Positions 30,829-41,961 of a stretch of 64,000 bases of DNA are shown here, piece by piece. Position 1 is the first letter of the stretch; each line of letters opens with the position of its first letter. A model generated the notes under the pieces. The model worked only from the letters and a program-made list of their open reading frames with translations, ran no database searches and had not been told where the DNA came from. The stretch is from Fragilariopsis cylindrus CCMP1102 (lineage: Eukaryota; Bacillariophyta; Bacillariophyceae; Bacillariales; Bacillariaceae). Position numbers and translations under genes: made by a program. Location: contig FMBT01000517.1 of NCBI GenBank assembly GCA_900095095.1, positions 1-64,000 of the forward strand, read 5' to 3'.

Positions 30829-31585
30829 TAAACACACACACACATAAACAAACAAACATAGTTTTGTTCCCGTTTTTGTATCGTGGCTGCTATTCAAATT
30901 ACTCACGTATAGACTTGCATCCGACGTCTGTTACTCCTACGACGCCATCTACTGCTACCGGCGCCGTACCACTCGTATCGCAAGTTAAAAGGAAGGCAGG
31001 AATATCAATTGATGGTGGTACTAATACTTGATCGATAATATGAATAACACCATTTGTAGCTAATACATCGGCCGTGACTACTTTCGAGTTGTTAATCGTG
31101 ACACCACCAATTAAACCAACGGTAACATCTTGTCCATCCAATAAGGTCGGAGCTTCCATACGATCAGTTAGATCAGATGATAAAACTTGACCGCTAACAA
31201 CATGATACAGTAGAATTTTTCTTAATACAGGTTGGTTTTCTTCCTGCAATAAGCAACCAACGAGTCCGTCAGGAAGAGCAGCAAATGCATCATCAGTTGG
31301 TGCAAACACAGTAAACGGACCATTCGGTGATGAAAGACCACGAACTAAATCGGCAGCACCCAATGCAGCAACTAATGTTGCGAATGCACCAGCCTTAATG
31401 GCCGTACCCGGAATATCTAACGCCGTGTCATCATCATTATTACCCTTACCAAAGCTATCCGCTCTGACTACATTCAAAGAGTATCCGTCTCCAACAAGCT
31501 GAATTACCTCCCGAACAGGTGCCGACGCCACCATTGATAAGAATAAGACTGCGATCAGCATGTTAGTGCTACTAATTATCTTCAT
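29546..31585 (-). CDS. Secreted fasciclin (FAS1) protein with three domains, spliced
   Basis: Two exons on the minus strand: 31585-30907 and 30714-29546, 615 aa. The 192-bp intron has a GTGAGT donor and a GAAAAG acceptor; joining gives C-K-S-I-H-D-V-L-V-D-V-G, a proper FAS1 helix, and the total length is a multiple of three. The ATG at 31583-31585 starts a signal peptide (M-L-I-A-V-L-F-L-S-M-V-A-S-A). FAS1 domains 1 and 3 have the H1 pattern G-P-F-T-V-F-A-P-T-D-D-A-F, L-L-Y-H-V-V and the H2 pattern N-G-V-I-H-I-I-D-x-V-L-V-P; domain 2 is divergent (F-T-V-F-A-P-P-D-R, L-L-F-H-I-A, N-G-V-V-Y-T-I-D-D-A-L). A Pro/Ser/Thr stalk and a hydrophobic C-terminal tail suggest GPI or membrane attachment. 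FAS1 proteins mediate adhesion; in diatoms a cell-surface role is likely but inferred. Domain 3 carries a 13-residue in-frame tandem duplication. Confidence 0.92.
30793..30843. repeat. TA/CA compound microsatellite in the fasciclin intron
   Basis: About 27 bp of TA dinucleotides followed by CA-rich repeats, lying wholly inside the 192-bp intron. Length variation here would not change the protein. Confidence 0.85.
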
Positions 31586-32284
31586 CGTTGACGATCTAGA
31601 ACGGTACAATTTCGATAGTGTAATTTTTGCTACTGTGCATATATACAAAGTCGGTAGATAGATATGTTTGTGATATGTGATGTCCTAGATTACATGATAT
31701 CGTGCTCTGAGGATGTTTAACTTGCTTTCTTGCTTAGTAGAATAAAGTTCTTTACTAGTACCGTGTATTTGATATGATGTAGTATGATGTGTCGTGTAAA
31801 AGTCGGTAAATAGTTCGAAAAATGTGTGACTGTATAGTTCTAGTTAGACGAAGAATTTGAAAATTAGGCCACAAAATAGCGAGGTTTTTGTCGACTTGCC
31901 CTCTAATAAAGTATCCGCCTGTTTTTATGTACGATTGAAAATTTGCTTTCTTGTCCCAATAGATACTGAATTAGTCTCAGTCTCATACTAGTAATGGAAT
32001 ACAATTCTTCTTCTCAGACTAGTCTGGACATTGGGACAGACCTTATGCTGATTTATCGCGCCAAGTGCGCCCTTTTTTTCTTTCACATTTTAAATTTCGT
32101 TTTGACGTCCTTGTGATTGTTGTGATGTAAATCACCTTATTGTACTAGTACATGTATCTTCAATCAATCATATCAACGATTAACACACAGCTATACAGTA
32201 CATAACCAATGTAACACTGAACAAAGTTTTCCTTATGACAGCGTACACTGTGTTTCAAATTCCATAGTCAAGAGAGTTGATACA
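31586..32284. other. Divergent promoter region
   Basis: About 700 bp between the fasciclin and VAT-1-like start codons, which are divergent. No ORF, repeat or RNA gene is recognised. Confidence 0.4.
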
Positions 32285-34366
32285 ATGTGTTCTACTACAA
32301 GTCAAAGTACTCACAGTGCCGGTAGCAGTACGAAAAGCGGTAGTACTCCATTTCTTGAAAGGTTGTTAGGAACGTCCAATTCGAACATCATCCTTGCAGT
32401 TGTTGGTAATATTTTGTCATGGATGGTCACAAAATTCATACCATCAAAACTACCATATCTATTACCGTTTATACCGGAAGAAGAAAAGGGCAATAAGGGC
32501 GACGATCATGAGCAGTGTGACAATTCGAGTTCTAGAGGAAGAAGAACAGCAAGAACAAGATGTGTTGCTATTGGACGTCCTGGTGGGATGGAACAATTAA
32601 AAATAATTACATTGAAAGATGGATATGTTACATGTGGATATAATTTACAGCAACAATTACAACAGGCACATTTATTATATAGGCCTGGATGCGACAACAA
32701 CAATAGTGATAATAATTATAATTCTCGTGGACCATTTGTTAATATGCCTACTCTTATTGACAACATGTACAACAAAAACAGCAATAACAACAACGTGGAG
32801 AAGCAAAAGTCATCATCACTAAGTGTACCAACGATAGAACAACCATTATCGAGTGGAGGCGGAGGAGAAGAAGAAACAACTGCTTTTACTCTAACAACAC
32901 CAGTAGTTGTCGTTAGGGTGCGTGCTTTTTCAATTAATTATGCTGATTGTTGTATTAGATGGGGACTGTACGAATCGGCAAATCGATTTGTTGGATATCC
33001 TATTTGTCCAGGATTTGATGTTGCTGGCATTGTTGAAGAAGTTATTATGCCAATGTCAATGTCAACAACAACAACAATACCCCGATTTCAAAAAGGTGAT
33101 AGAGTTTATGGATGCAGCTTCTTTGGTAAGCACGGCTTTTCGATTATCTACTTCTTTGTCCCAGCGAGGATATAATACACAAGAAACATCCTTCGAACAT
33201 ATCTTTCGGTCTTTCACCACTCACTTTCTTTCACATCCAATTTCTTCGTTTCTCATCTCGTCTTATCTCATAATCACAAACACAAACACAAACACAAAAA
33301 TCAAGGTGCATATTCAACTCGTGTTGTTGTCCCAATGAATCAGCTACGTTTAATACCAGGTGGATTATCATTTGCAAAAGCTGCTGCAATACCTGCCGTT
33401 TCATTAACAGCATTGTATGCACTCCATCTTGGTGGAAGATTCCCCTTCACAACAACAACAACAACGAAGATAACAACCTCTGAAAAAGAAGGACAGCAAC
33501 AACCACATAATATTACAGTGATTGCACCAAGCAACAAATCAATCTTGATCCATTCAGCAGCAGGTGGTGTGGGTAGCATGTTAGTGCAAATGTCAAAGAT
33601 TTTAGGACTATCACCTATAGTTGGCGTTGTCGGCCGGACTGCAAAAGTCGATGAAGCAAAAGCATTGGGTTGTGATGTAGTAATTGATAAACAACGAGCA
33701 CAGTCACAGCCACAGTCATCACCAAATGATAATAGTAACAATAATATGTGGAAATTGATTGAAGAATCTGGTCCACAGGACGGATATTCTATTATAATGG
33801 ATCCAAACGGAATATCAACTCTTAAGGATTCGTACGATCATTTATGTCCAACAGGACGACTAATTATATTTGGTTTTCATTCAAATTTACCGATGGGACA
33901 AGACTCGTCAGGTTTATTAAATCCTATTGAATGGATGAAAATGATTTACAAGTCATCACAAATGCCACAATTTGATCCTATGGACTTAGTTTCATCGAAT
34001 AAATCTGTATTAGGGTTTAATTTATCATTCTTTGTCGATGAAATTAATATGCTAATGCCTATGTATGATCAAATCGAATTTTGGTTAACATCGTTTAAGA
34101 AAGAAGAGGAGGAAACGAATAAGGATAAGGATGTTTTTGATAAGGAGGAAGATAACGACGATGATGATGACAATGGCAATGATAGCAAGGAAAGTAATCA
34201 TGAAAAGAAGCCGAAACAGCAACTGTTACGATGTCCCCGGGTAACGGAATTACCAATGGATGATATCGTAGAAGCGCATAAGCTAATACAAAGTGGGAAA
34301 ACTGTTGGGAAACTTGTTATGATCACCGACTGCGATGACGATGACGAAACCACGATGCTGAAATGA
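32285..34366 (+). CDS. MDR protein related to VAT-1 (synaptic vesicle protein homologue), spliced
   Basis: Two exons, 32285-33125 and 33306-34366, 633 aa. The 180-bp intron (GTAAGC donor, CAAG acceptor) joins as S-F-F-G-A-Y-S-T-R-V-V-V-P, continuous MDR sequence, and the length is a multiple of three. After a hydrophobic N-terminal helix (about 35-60) and a Ser/Asn-rich linker comes the GroES-like half (S-I-N-Y-A-D-C-C-I-R-W-G-L-Y, Y-P-I-C-P-G-F-D-V-A-G-I-V-E). The Rossmann half has I-L-I-H-S-A-A-G-G-V-G-S and L-G-C-D-V-V-I-D. The W-M-K-M-I-Y block after the G-R-L-I-I-F-G strand, then N-K-S-V-L-G-F-N-L, is typical of VAT-1-like members. No zinc ligands are seen. Asp/Glu- and Lys-rich inserts interrupt the C-terminal part. 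It is probably an NADPH-dependent oxidoreductase-like protein, possibly membrane associated; the substrate is unknown. Confidence 0.9.
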
Positions 34367-34790
34367 TTGAGTAAGTGCGCTAATTTCTCTTTTTCGATAC
34401 AACTGCTGTAGACTGTAGACTGTAGACTATATAAATAACGTGTATTATTGGCATGACAACACCATATAGGCGATTGAAAGCCGCAATCTAAATAAATTAA
34501 AACCAAATTTTTATCTTTTGGTTGAAGGTCAAACATACTGCCACACTGTGTGTTGCTGCTAAGACATGCATTATTACCTTTACCTCATAGAAAAAGACGA
34601 AAACATTATAGTGCGTTGTGTGTAGGAACCATACAGAGTTTGGATAGGATCAAAACACTCCTCACTATCAAGCACTTTCCTGGAGACTCCTTAGCATTTG
34701 GTGGTAATAGCACATCGCCACCGCTTCAGTCGTTGGGGAACATTTTGAAGAGAACAAGAATTTTAAAATCTATTCAATGATGTAATGAAT
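34367..34790. other. Intergenic, convergent 3' ends
   Basis: About 420 bp between convergent stops. A 76-codon open stretch at 34550-34780 has no supported start or homology. Confidence 0.4.
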
Positions 34791-35600
34791 CTATACATCA
34801 TGAGCATTCTTTCCGCTCCGCACAGCTGTTCCAACTTGACTAGTTGCTGTTCCATTCGCATACCTTTTGTAAGCCGCAATCAAATCATTTTCATCTTTCC
34901 ATAGTGTCTGTTTTACAGCAGATAAACCATTGATTCTTTTCACATAAGAATCTAATTTCTCAACAAATGTTTTGCTCATTTCTTCATCAAGTTTCAATGT
35001 TGGTCGATAGTGTTGAAGGAGAGGAAGACGAAGTATCCAAGGAATGACTGCAATATCCACAATGGTAGGGAACGATGATTTGTAGAAACCATCATCTTGC
35101 ACATCGTCCAGAAATTCTGCAATGCTTCTGGCAAGAAAACCAAATGCTTCCTTTTGTTCTTCCCTTGTAGGCTTCATGAGAACTTTGTAAAAAGTAGAAC
35201 ATATGTTCTGATTCATTCGATGAGTATCTGCAATAAGGGCTGGATCAGGGATTAGACTGTGCGTGCTACTGCCGTTCTTTCCAGCCATTGCATTGAGAAA
35301 TTCGATGCAATCAATGGATTCCGTCAAAATGGTGGAATCCTCGATCCTTTTCAACTCTCGATCTTTCAGTTCAACTCCTTTCGCAGCTTCCAAAGGGATC
35401 GATAGTGTAGGAACTAGACCCTTGGGATTCAGCTCAAGAAGTCTAGGATTCTTTTCGTAACCGTGAATACCTTCGGATTGGTCCATTTTCACAGATAGGG
35501 ATTCCACGTATTCGTAAGGAATTTTGTGATATTCCAGAGTCAACCAGGCCCGTTGGGCAAATGGGCAGAACCATGCTGAGTAGAATTCAATTTTGTTCAT
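34791..35600 (-). CDS. Glutathione S-transferase, omega-like
   Basis: 269 aa from an ATG at 35598-35600. The thioredoxin-like N-terminal domain begins I-E-F-Y-S-A-W-F-C-P-F-A-Q-R; Cys12 in the C-P-F-A-Q-R motif is the expected nucleophile of omega-class GSTs, which act as thioltransferases and dehydroascorbate reductases. It continues with P-K-G-L-V-P-T-L (cis-Pro loop) and I-L-T-E-S-I-D-C-I-E-F-L, the glutathione-binding E-S pair. The helical C-terminal domain has P-T-I-V-D-I-A-V-I-P-W-I-L-R. Length is slightly above the usual 230-250. No targeting peptide, so it is probably cytosolic. Class assignment rests on the Cys and the spacing. Confidence 0.9.
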   Translation of the reverse strand: MNKIEFYSAWFCPFAQRAWLTLEYHKIPYEYVESLSVKMDQSEGIHGYEKNPRLLELNPKGLVPTLSIPLEAAKGVELKDRELKRIEDSTILTESIDCIEFLNAMAGKNGSSTHSLIPDPALIADTHRMNQNICSTFYKVLMKPTREEQKEAFGFLARSIAEFLDDVQDDGFYKSSFPTIVDIAVIPWILRLPLLQHYRPTLKLDEEMSKTFVEKLDSYVKRINGLSAVKQTLWKDENDLIAAYKRYANGTATSQVGTAVRSGKNAHDV

Positions 35601-36266
35601 TATTCTTTATTGTTTGTATTGTGGTAGTTACAAGTGATTTGTCTCCTTCCTCGACCTAGTACAGGCAGCAAATTTTCTTTCTACGAATAACTACTGCGTT
35701 ACAGTATACGTAGTAAGTAAGTCTCATTATTTATATCGCCGATATAAGTAAAAATAACGCCAGTACCGGTATCTTCAACTTCTGACATCAAACTGGGAAT
35801 GAATCATTGAATTCGAAAGATTTGTCGCGCATGATATCAAACTGGGAATGAATCATCAGTAAATGTTTGTTATTGAATTCGAAATTTGTCGCGCATGAAT
35901 ATGCATCGGTGGTGTAACTACCACCACTGCTGCCATTTTCTTCGCATGCGAAAGATCGAAAATGTTCGACGGAAGAAAAGCGAATGATTAAAAAAAAAGA
36001 CACGCACGATAGAACTGACAAGAACCAGTGGTGACAACTCTTTTTTTTCAACACAATTTGAAATTCAAACTGTATTTTACTACGGTAGTTCTAAGGTAGT
36101 AGCATAATTTACATCACATCCATTCGCCGATCGATAATTTTCCCCTCTAGTCTCTCTCTTGACACAAAATTAAGAAGCAGCAAAAATAACAGACAAACAA
36201 ACAAACAAACAAACAAACAAACAAACAAACAAACAAACAAATAAATAAATAAATAAACATACAAAC
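35601..36266. other. Divergent intergenic region with CAAA microsatellite
   Basis: Divergent spacer. A CAAA tetranucleotide array, turning into TAAA, runs from about 36189 to 36257, ending ten bases before the next ATG, so it is probably in that gene's 5' UTR. An 88-codon frame at 35788-36054 on the minus strand overlaps a duplicated block and is not supported. Confidence 0.5.
35786..35900. repeat. Imperfect direct duplication
   Basis: ATCAAACTGGGAATGAATCA occurs at about 35787 and again at about 35836, and GAATTCGAAA followed by TTTGTCGCGCATGA also occurs twice. The block lies in the promoter side of the GST gene and contains no gene. Confidence 0.8.
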
Positions 36267-37169
36267 ATGCATGTTTCTTTCAATACGATGGCTGAAGTCT
36301 ATCTCTTTGAGGAAACAACAACGCTAATAGATGATCAAGAAGATCGTCAAGAAATATTATGGTGGACATCCAACGAATATAAAGAATTCAAAAGAAAGAA
36401 TAAGGAAATGGTAGGAAAATTATCATACTATGAAAAATTAGAACTATTTTATCAACCAGGTGATTATCGTGGACTTGAACGTATGATGAATATTGGTAGT
36501 GGTGTCAGTAGACAACAACAACGACAACAACAACGGCGTAGTAAATCATACTACGTTTCTCGTGCTATACATGCTGTACGATTAGAACAAGCAAGACAAC
36601 AATTAGATGGAATTATCGATAATGAAGAACAGGAACAACAACAAGATCAAGATCAACAAAATGATGATCCAACTGATATAATTGCTAAAATTTACAGTAC
36701 ATGTTGTGTTGAAAGTATGATCCAAGCGGAACGACTTGGTCGTATTGATGCACAAGAAGCAAAAATTGCACTAGAAACTAATTGGGATGATACAATTACA
36801 AATTGTACTGTTTCATACAATGATTCTAATGATGATTCCGATGATTCATCATCGTCATCATCTTCGTCATCGTCATCGTCATGTGATATTGATGACGATG
36901 ACATTCTACTGAAACACAAGAATCGCCCGACTTCTTCTTCTAATGATGGTGGTAATATCAATACTATCAATATTGGACGAATGAATACTACTACTACTGA
37001 AACTATTCGTCGTCACCAAGCAGAACGAAGAATAAACAGAAGCAGAAAATCATCATCATCATCATCATCAATATTATCTCGAACGAAAGATGCTAATAGT
37101 TTCAAACTTGCTGTAACAACAATGATAATGAACCGTGCTGATCGTAGACATCAACAAGCTTGGATATGA
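36267..37169 (+). CDS. Diatom-type conserved protein with W-W-T-x-x-E-Y motif, unknown function
   Basis: 300 aa from ATG 36267, or 293 aa if the second ATG at 36288 is used. It shows the layout of a large, unnamed diatom family: an N-terminal I-L-W-W-T-S-N-E-Y-K-E-F-K, a Y-R-G-L-E-R block, an Arg/Gln-rich stretch leading to A-I-H-A-V-R-L-E-Q-A-R-Q, then a helix with I-A-K-I-Y-S-T-C-C-V-E-S-M-I-Q-A-E-R-L-G-R-I-D-A in its usual place (two segments here). The C-terminal third is Ser/Asp/Asn-rich. The family is recalled from other diatom sequences, not searched. Function is not known. The gene is intact and has no signal peptide. Confidence 0.78.
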   Translation: MHVSFNTMAEVYLFEETTTLIDDQEDRQEILWWTSNEYKEFKRKNKEMVGKLSYYEKLELFYQPGDYRGLERMMNIGSGVSRQQQRQQQRRSKSYYVSRAIHAVRLEQARQQLDGIIDNEEQEQQQDQDQQNDDPTDIIAKIYSTCCVESMIQAERLGRIDAQEAKIALETNWDDTITNCTVSYNDSNDDSDDSSSSSSSSSSSSCDIDDDDILLKHKNRPTSSSNDGGNINTINIGRMNTTTTETIRRHQAERRINRSRKSSSSSSSILSRTKDANSFKLAVTTMIMNRADRRHQQAWI

Positions 37170-37746
37170 CAGTAATACTATAGATTGAAAAGATAATTTT
37201 AATATAAGATTGACATAAGATTAAGACTTAGCATAACGTAATAGTACAATGTACCTAGCTAGTACCCACATCATCACTAGGTAGTAGCGCTTATACGTAT
37301 CATTGTATGATATAAATGATATAAAAATAAGACTATCTTACGCATACAATAGTCAGTATGATAAGACCAAAACTGAATTGAAGCAAGGACGAGAATAATT
37401 GCAACGCAATACAATACATATAGAGTGAGAGAAAGCATGGTGTATATAACTATTGATACAAGTTTAATTCATAGTAATAAAAGACAGGTTATCACCTAGC
37501 TAGAGAATTCCCCATACGAATAGTTGATTCTTCGAATAAGTAGGCTATTCTCTTCTCAAGATTGATACCAAAAACAAAGAGTGAATGCCCAATACCAAAC
37601 ATCTCCTGCTTCTAGCATTCCAGTATTATAGTAGAGCTCTTCTTGTCTGTACACTCTACTTGATATATATTTGATATCATCCTCATATCATAGTACCACC
37701 AATGACATAAATACTTTCTGTATCTAGCTACCTTGTACCACAAGAG

Positions 37747-37780
<34 letters not shown>

Positions 37781-38274
37781 CATACTTATGCGGATGTTGA
37801 GAGAGATAGAGGATAACAACAAAACATATATCTGCCAGCTAGAGAGCCCATGTGTATAGCGTATGCATGTCACAGCAGCTAGCTATTCAGCAGCCCCAGG
37901 GAAGAAATGATGGCCACGGCATGTATCATAACACTATTCATAGATGGGCTTTTGTCAGTCCTATACCATTTAGCTTGTAATATGTACAATGCTGTAAATA
38001 TATCAATCTTATTTTACTCTAGACTCTCTACAATTTTTGTATCTGAATCTTTTACGAAATAATTGCATTTGTTGTTTGAAAATCGACTGCAATACCTGCT
38101 TCCCGTAGACCCCCTACGTCAGCGGGATTTGGCCCTCTTCAAAAATATTAATAGAACATCTATCTTGAAAAGATGGCAATCATGTCATGCAGCGTCATAC
38201 TAGTACTAATCTAGAGCGTACTGTACTGATGAATTGCAGGGCAATACACACTGCATTCAATTATATCAGTGATC
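37170..38274. other. Intergenic 1.1 kb with CA microsatellite
   Basis: No gene is recognised. A perfect (CA)n run lies at about 37749-37780. The stretch is AT-rich with several CTAGCTAG-like tetramers. Confidence 0.45.
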
Positions 38275-39586
38275 ATGACGATGATAAATACCGAAAACAA
38301 TAAGATGGCAACATCCTATCGACGACGACGAAGAATAATATCAAGCGGCGACAACCCGTTGTTGTTATCATTGTTGGGGATGTTTTTGTTGGTATTGTCT
38401 TGCGCATTATTGCCGATGAAATCGACAACAACTGTATTATTTGTCGATGGTTTTTCGTTTGTAAAAGTAGGAACAACAGAAATGTCTCCCATAACAAAAC
38501 CATCCGCAAGACAACATTTTATTGATACAGTTACGTCTAGTAGATCATCATCATCATCATCGTCGTCGTCGTCATCGTTGGTACCATTATCTGCTTCTAA
38601 TAATGATAACGATGACGAAAATAATAATAGTAACAACAATAAAAGCAATAGTTTCTTCGCACAGCTGCCATCAGTCTTTTCTTCTTTCAGTAGCAACAAG
38701 AACGACGATGATATTACTGGTGTTATTGACAATGATGATGTTGACAATGACGACGACGAAAGTAGCAGTAAATTTGATATGGCTCAACGAATTGAATCAT
38801 TGAAGTCGATCGTTTTAGGTGCCATAGCCGGTGGGATTGGTTTGACACCAATTGCGTATTTGCACTATGTTTATTTTGCTTCTGCTACGGAACCGAACGG
38901 ATTAGCACAATGGGAATTTGTTACAGACATGTCATCAATAGAGGCAGGTAAGTAGTAGGAACTAGTATTTACAATAATACCATACCTCTCCTATTCCTTG
39001 TCTTTTACTCTATCGGTCAAGTCGACACACCTTTTCCTCGCTTTGTGCCTACACATCTCTCTCTTTTTTCTCTCTAACCAACTCACTCACTTACTAACTC
39101 ACTCACTTTACCTTACTTTCAGGATTATTTGCTATAGTATACCGATATGCTGTACGTAAAAATGATAATAATCCTATGTTAAATCAGGGTGTTGTTGGTG
39201 CATTTATTATTGTACGTTCATTATCGAATATACATGTAACAGAAACATGTAAAGCAATCCCATTACGATGTAAGTTGAAGAAGTTGAAGTTATACGGATT
39301 GCAATGTACTACGTACCGATATTTAGCTTTTGCCATGTTCGTTGTACTGTAGCATTTAGATTTTCAGAAAAACTAAACGATCCATCCCCATTCTTCTTTT
39401 GAACATATTCAATCTTTCATTTTTCTTTTCGTGCATTATTAAGGTGGTCCACCACTTGGATATTTTGATTGGAATATGATAACACAGGGTGCATGGAACG
39501 GAGTTGAATCAGTTGCATTGTTTGGTTTTGCTGCATTAGCTATGGAATTTGCTTTTCAACAAAAATGGATATCGAAATTTGACTAG
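38275..39586 (+). CDS. Conserved plastid membrane protein, three exons
   Basis: Exons 38275-38947, 39123-39269 and 39444-39586 give 320 aa in frame. Introns are 175 and 174 bp, both GTAAGT...AG. The junctions read [11 protein letters not shown] and [13 protein letters not shown]. The mature part ([15 protein letters not shown], then [30 protein letters not shown]) resembles an uncharacterised family of integral membrane proteins shared by cyanobacteria and chloroplasts, with about three TM segments. The N-terminus has a hydrophobic segment ending in V-D-G-F-S-F, an ASAFAP-like plastid signal, followed by a Ser/Asn/Asp-rich linker. The start is the first ATG in frame (the frame is open a little earlier without one). 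Function is not known. Confidence 0.85.
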
Positions 39587-40191
39587 TAGGATGGTATCAA
39601 CTTTGTCATGCTATGTTAATTATCCACAAGTCATAGTCTACTTGATGCTAGCTAGTAGTACGGTACGCTGTGGTGGTGTACTCGAGATGTGTTTTCCTTT
39701 TCCATCTAGGATATCTTAGTTCATATTCTTTTGATTACAATAGAAAGAAAGAAATCATGGAGGGTTTTAAGTGTGCTGATAGATTTTTTTCTATTAAAGA
39801 AACTAATTTGGACCGGGGCAGAAACAATTGTTATCTTATATTTCTTCCTGGCTAAATCAAACGAAGAATAAAGATGTTAAAAACAAAAATAACAACTCCT
39901 ATAGCTAATTTTGCGAAAGAGTAGAGAAGCTACAGACAGTTCTGTATGACTACTCATTTTTTTAATGCATAAAGCATCACATTATATCAACAAAATAGTA
40001 TTGTTTAGCAAAAAAATAGTCTAGATTTAAATTCATTATACTTTATAGCAGCAGCGACGAAAACAGCAACCAGATGTCACGTAATTTTAGATAAACAATG
40101 TTTGAGGTATGTAATTCTCGATCCCGTTGTAGTCTTTCTTATTTAATGTAATTAGAATTCCATTCAATTCAATTCAATTAGAAGAAATCAT
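39587..40191. other. Intergenic, convergent 3' ends
   Basis: About 600 bp of AT-rich spacer between convergent genes; nothing recognisable apart from short ATTCA repeats near 40155-40180. Confidence 0.4.
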
Positions 40192-40596
40192 TTAAAGTTT
40201 AAAGTCTCTCACTTGTTCGGCACTTAATTCTGGAGTATAAACCTCTGATACTAATAAACCAACCTTTTGAATGATCACAAATGCAATTATAGTCGCCGCT
40301 AATACACCAACTTTTTTCAATGTTTCTTTTCCATCAATTTCAGGCATCGATAAGGATGGTAGAGGTGGTAACTTCAGTTTAGGAATCCCAACATCATCGC
40401 CCAGTTGTGGTTTATTATCATTATTATTGTCGTCGGAAAGATTAAGTGCGACAATCATCGACTTTGGTCTTCTTGGTGCGGCTCTGGTGGATCGCGAGGA
40501 CGAAGAACAATGTTGTTGTTGTGGTTGAAAACTTAACACCGTTCCGATTATTGTCATAACGAGGACAGCGAGTAGTAAAAATTTTGGACTATTCAT
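40192..40596 (-). CDS. Small plastid-precursor membrane protein
   Basis: 134 aa from an ATG at 40594-40596. The N-terminal 23 residues form a signal peptide (F-L-L-L-A-V-L-V-M-T-I-I-G-T-V-L) ending in L-S-F-Q-P, an ASAFAP-like motif with the required Phe, followed by a Ser/Arg-rich transit-like stretch. The mature part has a Pro-rich segment (P-K-L-K-L-P-P-L-P), one transmembrane helix (V-G-V-L-A-A-T-I-I-A-F-V-I-I) and a short conserved-looking tail ending Q-V-R-D-F-K-L. A single-pass thylakoid or envelope protein is likely, but I do not recognise the family. Confidence 0.75.
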   Translation of the reverse strand: MNSPKFLLLAVLVMTIIGTVLSFQPQQQHCSSSSRSTRAAPRRPKSMIVALNLSDDNNNDNKPQLGDDVGIPKLKLPPLPSLSMPEIDGKETLKKVGVLAATIIAFVIIQKVGLLVSEVYTPELSAEQVRDFKL

Positions 40597-41264
40597 TGTA
40601 TTCTTACAGTGCTGGAGTGTATGTTTGCGATGCTGTTGGGTTGACTATCAAATTATAATTGGATCAATTTGTTGTTGTTGTTGTCCTGCGATGCTTCGAG
40701 CTGTTGTTGTTACGATGTAGAAAGCCTCAAAGAAGTTTGAATTGAAAGGTATGTTGTTGCACATCACGCATTTTGAAAGATCGCTGGATGAATTCGTGAC
40801 TCACTGAAAATCCATTCACAAGAAATGCAGTTGATGGAGCTGAGTTAGTCTCTCACAAAATTATGGTATGACTCATGGAATTCACATGCTTGAAGTCGGA
40901 TGTTTTTCCCATCGTCAGATTGACTCATCATTGACGAAGAATTCGTTCTTCTTTTAACAAAATTCTACCGTATGATTTATCGACTGAGATTCTTTAACAA
41001 TCCTCATTACGTTCTTTACTTTCTGTAAGGCTGCATTCATCGTGCATTACACACTTAAACATATGCTCGTTCGTCATAGTTGGCACCGGATTGCATACGA
41101 CTGACTGACTCAACTTCTTTCATCATCACCAAAATATTTGAGGTTCTTTTTGGCGCAAATCAAATCCAAACCAAATAGAATGATAGAAGAATTATTATAA
41201 ACCTACACGTCGATCTTATAAATCGAACATATTAAGTTTTAATTTTTCAATTATCATCAATATC
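40597..41264. other. Divergent intergenic region
   Basis: About 670 bp between two divergent plastid-precursor genes. No ORF or repeat stands out; two TGACTCA-like motifs occur (near 40798 and 41100), which may be chance. Confidence 0.4.
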
Positions 41265-41961
41265 ATGAAATCATACACCGTCGTCGCTGCTGCTCTCGTC
41301 CTTGTCGCTGATGTGCAAGCATTTGCTCCTGTCTCTACACAAGGACAAGGAGTCACTAGCACTCAACTTCAAGGTACAATTTTCGATGCCGTCGCTGGTA
41401 TGGATCTTTTTGCTCCAAAGAAGGATCAAAACACATACGGTGCACGAGCAGGAAAAGACGTAAGTTTTACAACTGGATTGTAGTAGTATAATACATGTAT
41501 TTGTGGTATAGAAGAAGACAGACGGACGCTAAACTGACAACATAATTTTTCCTTCACGTTTCATTTGTAAAAACAAAAATAAATAACAAATATAGTTAAG
41601 AATGGGAAAAATTACCAAAGGAAAGTCGTACGTACCTGATGGATTAACAGCAGATCAGTATGATAATATTCGCAATAAGCAAGTAAAGCGTAAGGCCGAT
41701 AACTATGCACGTAATGTTGCCAAGGCTGGTATCTTTGAAGATTACACTGATTTCTACACCAAGAGAGGTACCGATTTGGATCAAGATTGGGCCAAGAATA
41801 AGAATACTCTAGGGCATAGATTTGCCAAAACGAAGTTTGATTGGGCAGGACAAGCTGGTAAATCATTCAATGATACCACTGCCGGCCCTTCTCAAAAGGA
41901 GAAGGCTGGTGCAGAAAAGAAAAAGAAAATTTCCGGATGGTCTTTTGGAAAGAAAAAGTAA
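41265..41961 (+). CDS. Plastid-targeted basic soluble protein, two exons
   Basis: Exons 41265-41459 and 41596-41961 give 186 aa; the 136-bp intron has a GTAAGT donor and ATAG acceptor, phase 0. The N-terminus is a textbook diatom plastid presequence: M-K-S-Y-T-V-V-A-A-A-L-V-L-V-A-D followed by V-Q-A-F-A-P, the ASAFAP cleavage motif with Phe at +1. The mature part is small, hydrophilic and basic (Y-G-A-R-A-G-K-D-L-R-M-G-K-I-T-K-G, V-A-K-A-G-I-F-E-D-Y-T-D-F-Y, T-L-G-H-R-F-A-K-T-K-F-D-W-A-G-Q) with a Lys-rich C-terminus. The composition resembles a photosystem-associated or extrinsic protein, but I cannot name it. The clean codon usage suggests high expression. Confidence 0.85.
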
